A DNA stretch of 25,229 bases from Candidatus Woesearchaeota archaeon (GTDB lineage: Archaea > Nanobdellota > Nanobdellia > Woesearchaeales > JACPBV01): the NCBI GenBank assembly GCA_019322475.1, contig JAHWIN010000035.1, positions 1-25,229 of the forward strand, in the 5' to 3' direction. The stretch's first letter is position 1. The number at the start of each line of letters is the position of its first letter. Below are positions 22,358 through 25,229 of this stretch, in pieces. The notes below the pieces were generated by a model. The model was not told the DNA's origin. It worked only from the letters and a program-made list of their open reading frames with translations, and did no database searches. The translations under genes were made by a program, and so were the position numbers.

Positions 22358-25229
22358 ATGGCTGGAAATCTTAAGAAGGATTTGCTCAAGAGCAGGATTG
22401 CTTTTTATGAGTCTCAAAAAAGTCTCCATCCTGATCAGATTGGCTGGTTAAATGATACTATAGATAAGCTAAAGGAAAAGATCAGTGACATAGAGGCAAA
22501 GGAAGCCCTTCGGGCAGCAAAAGGCAAAAGCAAAGCCGGCAAAGCAGCAGATTGGATGGGGAAGCAGGCCAGCCGTGATGCTGACGAAACGATTAAATCA
22601 GCTGTAGAAAAAGCAAGGTCTGCACAAAAAAAAGTGAGTAAGGCTTATGACCAATCTATATCTTCTGTAGGTGACTCGATAAAAAGGACAACCCCCTATA
22701 GGAGGGTTAAGTGGAAAGCCCAAGGAGCAAAAGCCTGGGCTGGAAGCAGGGCTAAAGCATTAGATAATTGGACCCAGAAATATTTTCCAACCTTTAGGGG
22801 GGAAGCCACAGGAGCAGCAAAAAAAGCAGGAGCCGCAGCCTCAGGCTTAAAAAAAGCAGGTGGCGCAGTGGTTGGTGCAGGTAAAAGTATAGTCACTATA
22901 GGGCTTAATAAAAGTGTCCAGGCAGCTTCTGCAGGCTTCTGGATATTTTTGACATTGATCCTTCAGGTCCTTGACCTTTTTTGGCTTAATTTTGGAGGTA
23001 TAGATTATAAGGTTCTTTTATCCTCAATCCAGGCAGGAGGATTAGAGATGTTCCTTTCAATCGTACTTCCTTTCTACCTGGTTGTGGTTCTGATAATACT
23101 CCTTTCATTAAAGTACGCGAAATCCCGAAGGATCTCTATTTTTATCCTGGTTCTTTTCGTACCTTTGATAATAATCAACAGGTATGCAGTGGACTCTACA
23201 CTTTTAGGGATATCCCTTCCTGTAATCTCTGCTGTAATATCTTTAGCGATATTGATATACTTTTTAGATTCAGATAGCAGGTATAATTTCTTGTCCTGGG
23301 CTTTACTGCTTATGACCTTGTCTTCTATTTTTTCCTTGGGTGGCTTAACATCCGGATTCCACCACATAGTGCTTGCCTTTTTGGTATGGTTCTTCCTTTT
23401 GAAGCACCCTCAGGAAACAACCTGGACAAGGCCAAATTATATCATAAGCGTATTATTGATAATAGATTTTTTTGGTTTTGGATTATGGCAGTCATTTGGT
23501 CCCTTGCAGGAATTCACTTTAATAGCCAACAGGTTTGTATTCCCTATCTGGTTTCTTTTTGTAGTCTTTTATACAGCATCACAGCCGAACTATAAGGCTT
23601 CTGGATTCTCCAAGTTCATTATGGCTTTGGTTATCATTTTTTATGTCATAGCATTTATAGAGGGAGCTTATGGCTGGGCCAATATCCCTGCACAGGTAAA
23701 AGCAAGCCCGGAAGAGATACAGGAGGCCAAAAGTTTTTTTAAAGATGCTTTCTCCAAGCTAAAGGCTTTTCCTAAAAAGATAGTTGCAGAATACGAGAAA
23801 GGGATGGAGGAAGCGACAGCAGGCTATTACCAGGGCAAGGTGGAGGAAAATCAGGACCCGAGAAACGACTTAGGAGTTCATATAGAAGGCCTGGAAGCAG
23901 CAGACAAGACATTCTACCAGGATGAAAAAGTGATTGTCTGGGGAGACCTTAAGGCAAGGACACTAGATGACCCTATCCTCGTATATATGAACTGTTCCTC
24001 AGGAACGATCCCCGGAACAATAACCCCTCCTGAATTGGATAAGAAAAAATCCCAAACTAAATATGAGATAGAAAAGCTGGAGCAGCTCCCTTTCGAATGC
24101 AGCTTTGAGGAAGGAACATTAAAGCCCGGAACAAACAAGGTAAAAGTAAAGGCAGAGTTCAGCTTCCAGACATTCGGATACCTCAAGACATACCTTATGG
24201 ATTCTGACAGGATAAGGGCTCTCAGAAGAGAGGATATAGACCCCCTGAAGCAGTACGGCATAGATAAGAAGCCTGAAGCGGTTTACACCAACGGGCCTGT
24301 TAAGCTTGGCATTGGCACAGTTGACCCGCCGATAGGATTGAGTGCAGCCTCAGACAGCTACAGCTATCTTGGCGTAACAGTGCAGCCCCAATGGTACGGC
24401 CAGATAAAAAGCATAAAAGAGATAATAATCCAGATACCAAAAGGCCTTGACATATCAGATACTGCAGGCTCAACATACTGCAACGGTGATTTTGAGAAGC
24501 TCACAGGAGACGAGCTTGAGCCTTATGACAAGGAAGACTATGATGTGTATAGGCTCTCAGAAAAGGAGCTTAAGGATATAAAAAAGCCCATACAGAACTA
24601 TAAGTCATGGAGATGCCCTATAACTGTATCTTCCGATAAAATAGGAGACATCTTAGGCAATACCCCTGTAACCTCATATTACTACAGGGCAAGCGTAGAC
24701 TATGTCTATGAGATAGAGAAATCGATAAGCGTCTTTGTAAAGGACGCCCCTAATCATAAGGCCGTCCTTCTTGACTGCACAACAAAATGCTACGACAGGG
24801 ACGGCTGCATATGCGGCTCTGACGATAAATGCGGGATGCCCAAAGGAAAATCAATAACCCTGGGCCATACCTGCGACAATTTCCCTTCATTTGAGAACAC
24901 CAGAAACAAGTTTGGAGGGCTTATCAAGGAGATAGACAATTCCCTCCTTTTTATCGACGCTTACCATTCCTTGAACATGCTTTGCGCTCAGGGGATTACA
25001 GAAGAAAAGGTAATCAATGATACCTTAAAATCAAAAGGCTTTAAGCTTACTTCTGAAGCTCACAAGGATATCCTAAGGTTGGTAGAAGAGTGCTCTTATA
25101 AGGGCAAGAAAGAAACCTATATAAGGTCTGGAGAAAGCAAGATAGTGGATAAGGTTAAGTATATTGTAGATGCATTTGGATCCGCAAGATCTAATTACCC
25201 GACCGATCTCCAAGACCCAGCTAAAAAAT
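22358..25229 (+). CDS. Large polytopic membrane protein with Cys-rich outer domain (partial)
   Basis: A frame opens at 22358 and runs 957 codons to the window edge without a stop, so the gene is incomplete at its 3' end. Residues 1-185 are soluble, rich in Lys and Ala, and probably helical (GAAKKAGAAASGLKKAGG). Residues from about 192 to 437 hold eight or nine hydrophobic segments. After YGWANIPAQ a long, mostly beta-like outer part begins, with a segment KVIVWGDLKARTLDDPILVY and, from about residue 807 to 845, a cysteine cluster (DCTTKCYDRDGCICG, then KCGMP and HTCDN). The layout suggests a cytoplasmic head, a membrane core and an extracytoplasmic domain. The family is not recognised. A GAGGT ribosome site fits better to a competing ATG at 22351, a frame closed after seven codons. 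Confidence 0.8.
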   Translation, partial: MAGNLKKDLLKSRIAFYESQKSLHPDQIGWLNDTIDKLKEKISDIEAKEALRAAKGKSKAGKAADWMGKQASRDADETIKSAVEKARSAQKKVSKAYDQSISSVGDSIKRTTPYRRVKWKAQGAKAWAGSRAKALDNWTQKYFPTFRGEATGAAKKAGAAASGLKKAGGAVVGAGKSIVTIGLNKSVQAASAGFWIFLTLILQVLDLFWLNFGGIDYKVLLSSIQAGGLEMFLSIVLPFYLVVVLIILLSLKYAKSRRISIFILVLFVPLIIINRYAVDSTLLGISLPVISAVISLAILIYFLDSDSRYNFLSWALLLMTLSSIFSLGGLTSGFHHIVLAFLVWFFLLKHPQETTWTRPNYIISVLLIIDFFGFGLWQSFGPLQEFTLIANRFVFPIWFLFVVFYTASQPNYKASGFSKFIMALVIIFYVIAFIEGAYGWANIPAQVKASPEEIQEAKSFFKDAFSKLKAFPKKIVAEYEKGMEEATAGYYQGKVEENQDPRNDLGVHIEGLEAADKTFYQDEKVIVWGDLKARTLDDPILVYMNCSSGTIPGTITPPELDKKKSQTKYEIEKLEQLPFECSFEEGTLKPGTNKVKVKAEFSFQTFGYLKTYLMDSDRIRALRREDIDPLKQYGIDKKPEAVYTNGPVKLGIGTVDPPIGLSAASDSYSYLGVTVQPQWYGQIKSIKEIIIQIPKGLDISDTAGSTYCNGDFEKLTGDELEPYDKEDYDVYRLSEKELKDIKKPIQNYKSWRCPITVSSDKIGDILGNTPVTSYYYRASVDYVYEIEKSISVFVKDAPNHKAVLLDCTTKCYDRDGCICGSDDKCGMPKGKSITLGHTCDNFPSFENTRNKFGGLIKEIDNSLLFIDAYHSLNMLCAQGITEEKVINDTLKSKGFKLTSEAHKDILRLVEECSYKGKKETYIRSGESKIVDKVKYIVDAFGSARSNYPTDLQDPAKK

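Noticed and set aside
22696..24261. Minus-strand and other-frame open reading frames over the right edge
   Set aside because: They lie inside the continuous 957-codon membrane-protein frame, which has coherent membrane and outer domains.

Overview
This window looks like a piece of an archaeal chromosome, possibly from the DPANN group. The archaeal assignment rests on several genes: archaeal-type PheS and PheT, the RNA-surveillance factor pelota, a TrmB-family regulator, and the archaeal (non-DAHP) entry into the shikimate pathway. TATA boxes sit about 25 bases upstream of several start codons, which suggests leaderless transcripts. The DPANN suggestion is weaker. It comes from the style of the surface protein at the left edge and of the two envelope proteins at the right edge.

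Left part (1-5200). A secreted repeat-containing surface protein (1-2103) is followed by 693 bases without an intact gene. That stretch holds a very dense series of stem-loops (2116-2440), a decayed partial copy of a LysE-family transporter gene (2431-2714) and a possible operator. Next come a frameshifted DUF4143-type ATPase gene (2797-4124) and the intact LysE-family gene (4228-4851). A HEPN/MNT toxin-antitoxin pair on the minus strand follows, and its toxin gene has an amber codon before the RNase motif. This is a decaying accessory region.

Middle part (5525-18303, all minus strand). One long, tightly packed gene series runs from two transketolase subunits through ADTH synthase, 3-dehydroquinate synthase II, an AroD-AroE fusion, EPSP synthase, chorismate synthase, prephenate dehydrogenase and prephenate dehydratase. 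It continues into PheS, a small membrane protein, PheT and the MNT/HEPN pair. Together these genes make chorismate, prephenate and the precursors of Phe and Tyr, then charge tRNA-Phe. Shikimate kinase and chorismate mutase are not encoded in the window. A TATA box and a 144-base three-way-junction palindrome lie just upstream of the first transketolase gene.

Right part (18692-25229). A TrmB-family regulator and pelota lie on the minus strand, each with its own promoter signals. Two plus-strand genes then encode envelope proteins: a single-pass protein with three beta-rich modules, and a very large polytopic membrane protein with a Cys-rich outer domain that runs off the right edge. The first of these has a structured leader. 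No rRNA, tRNA or CRISPR array was seen.
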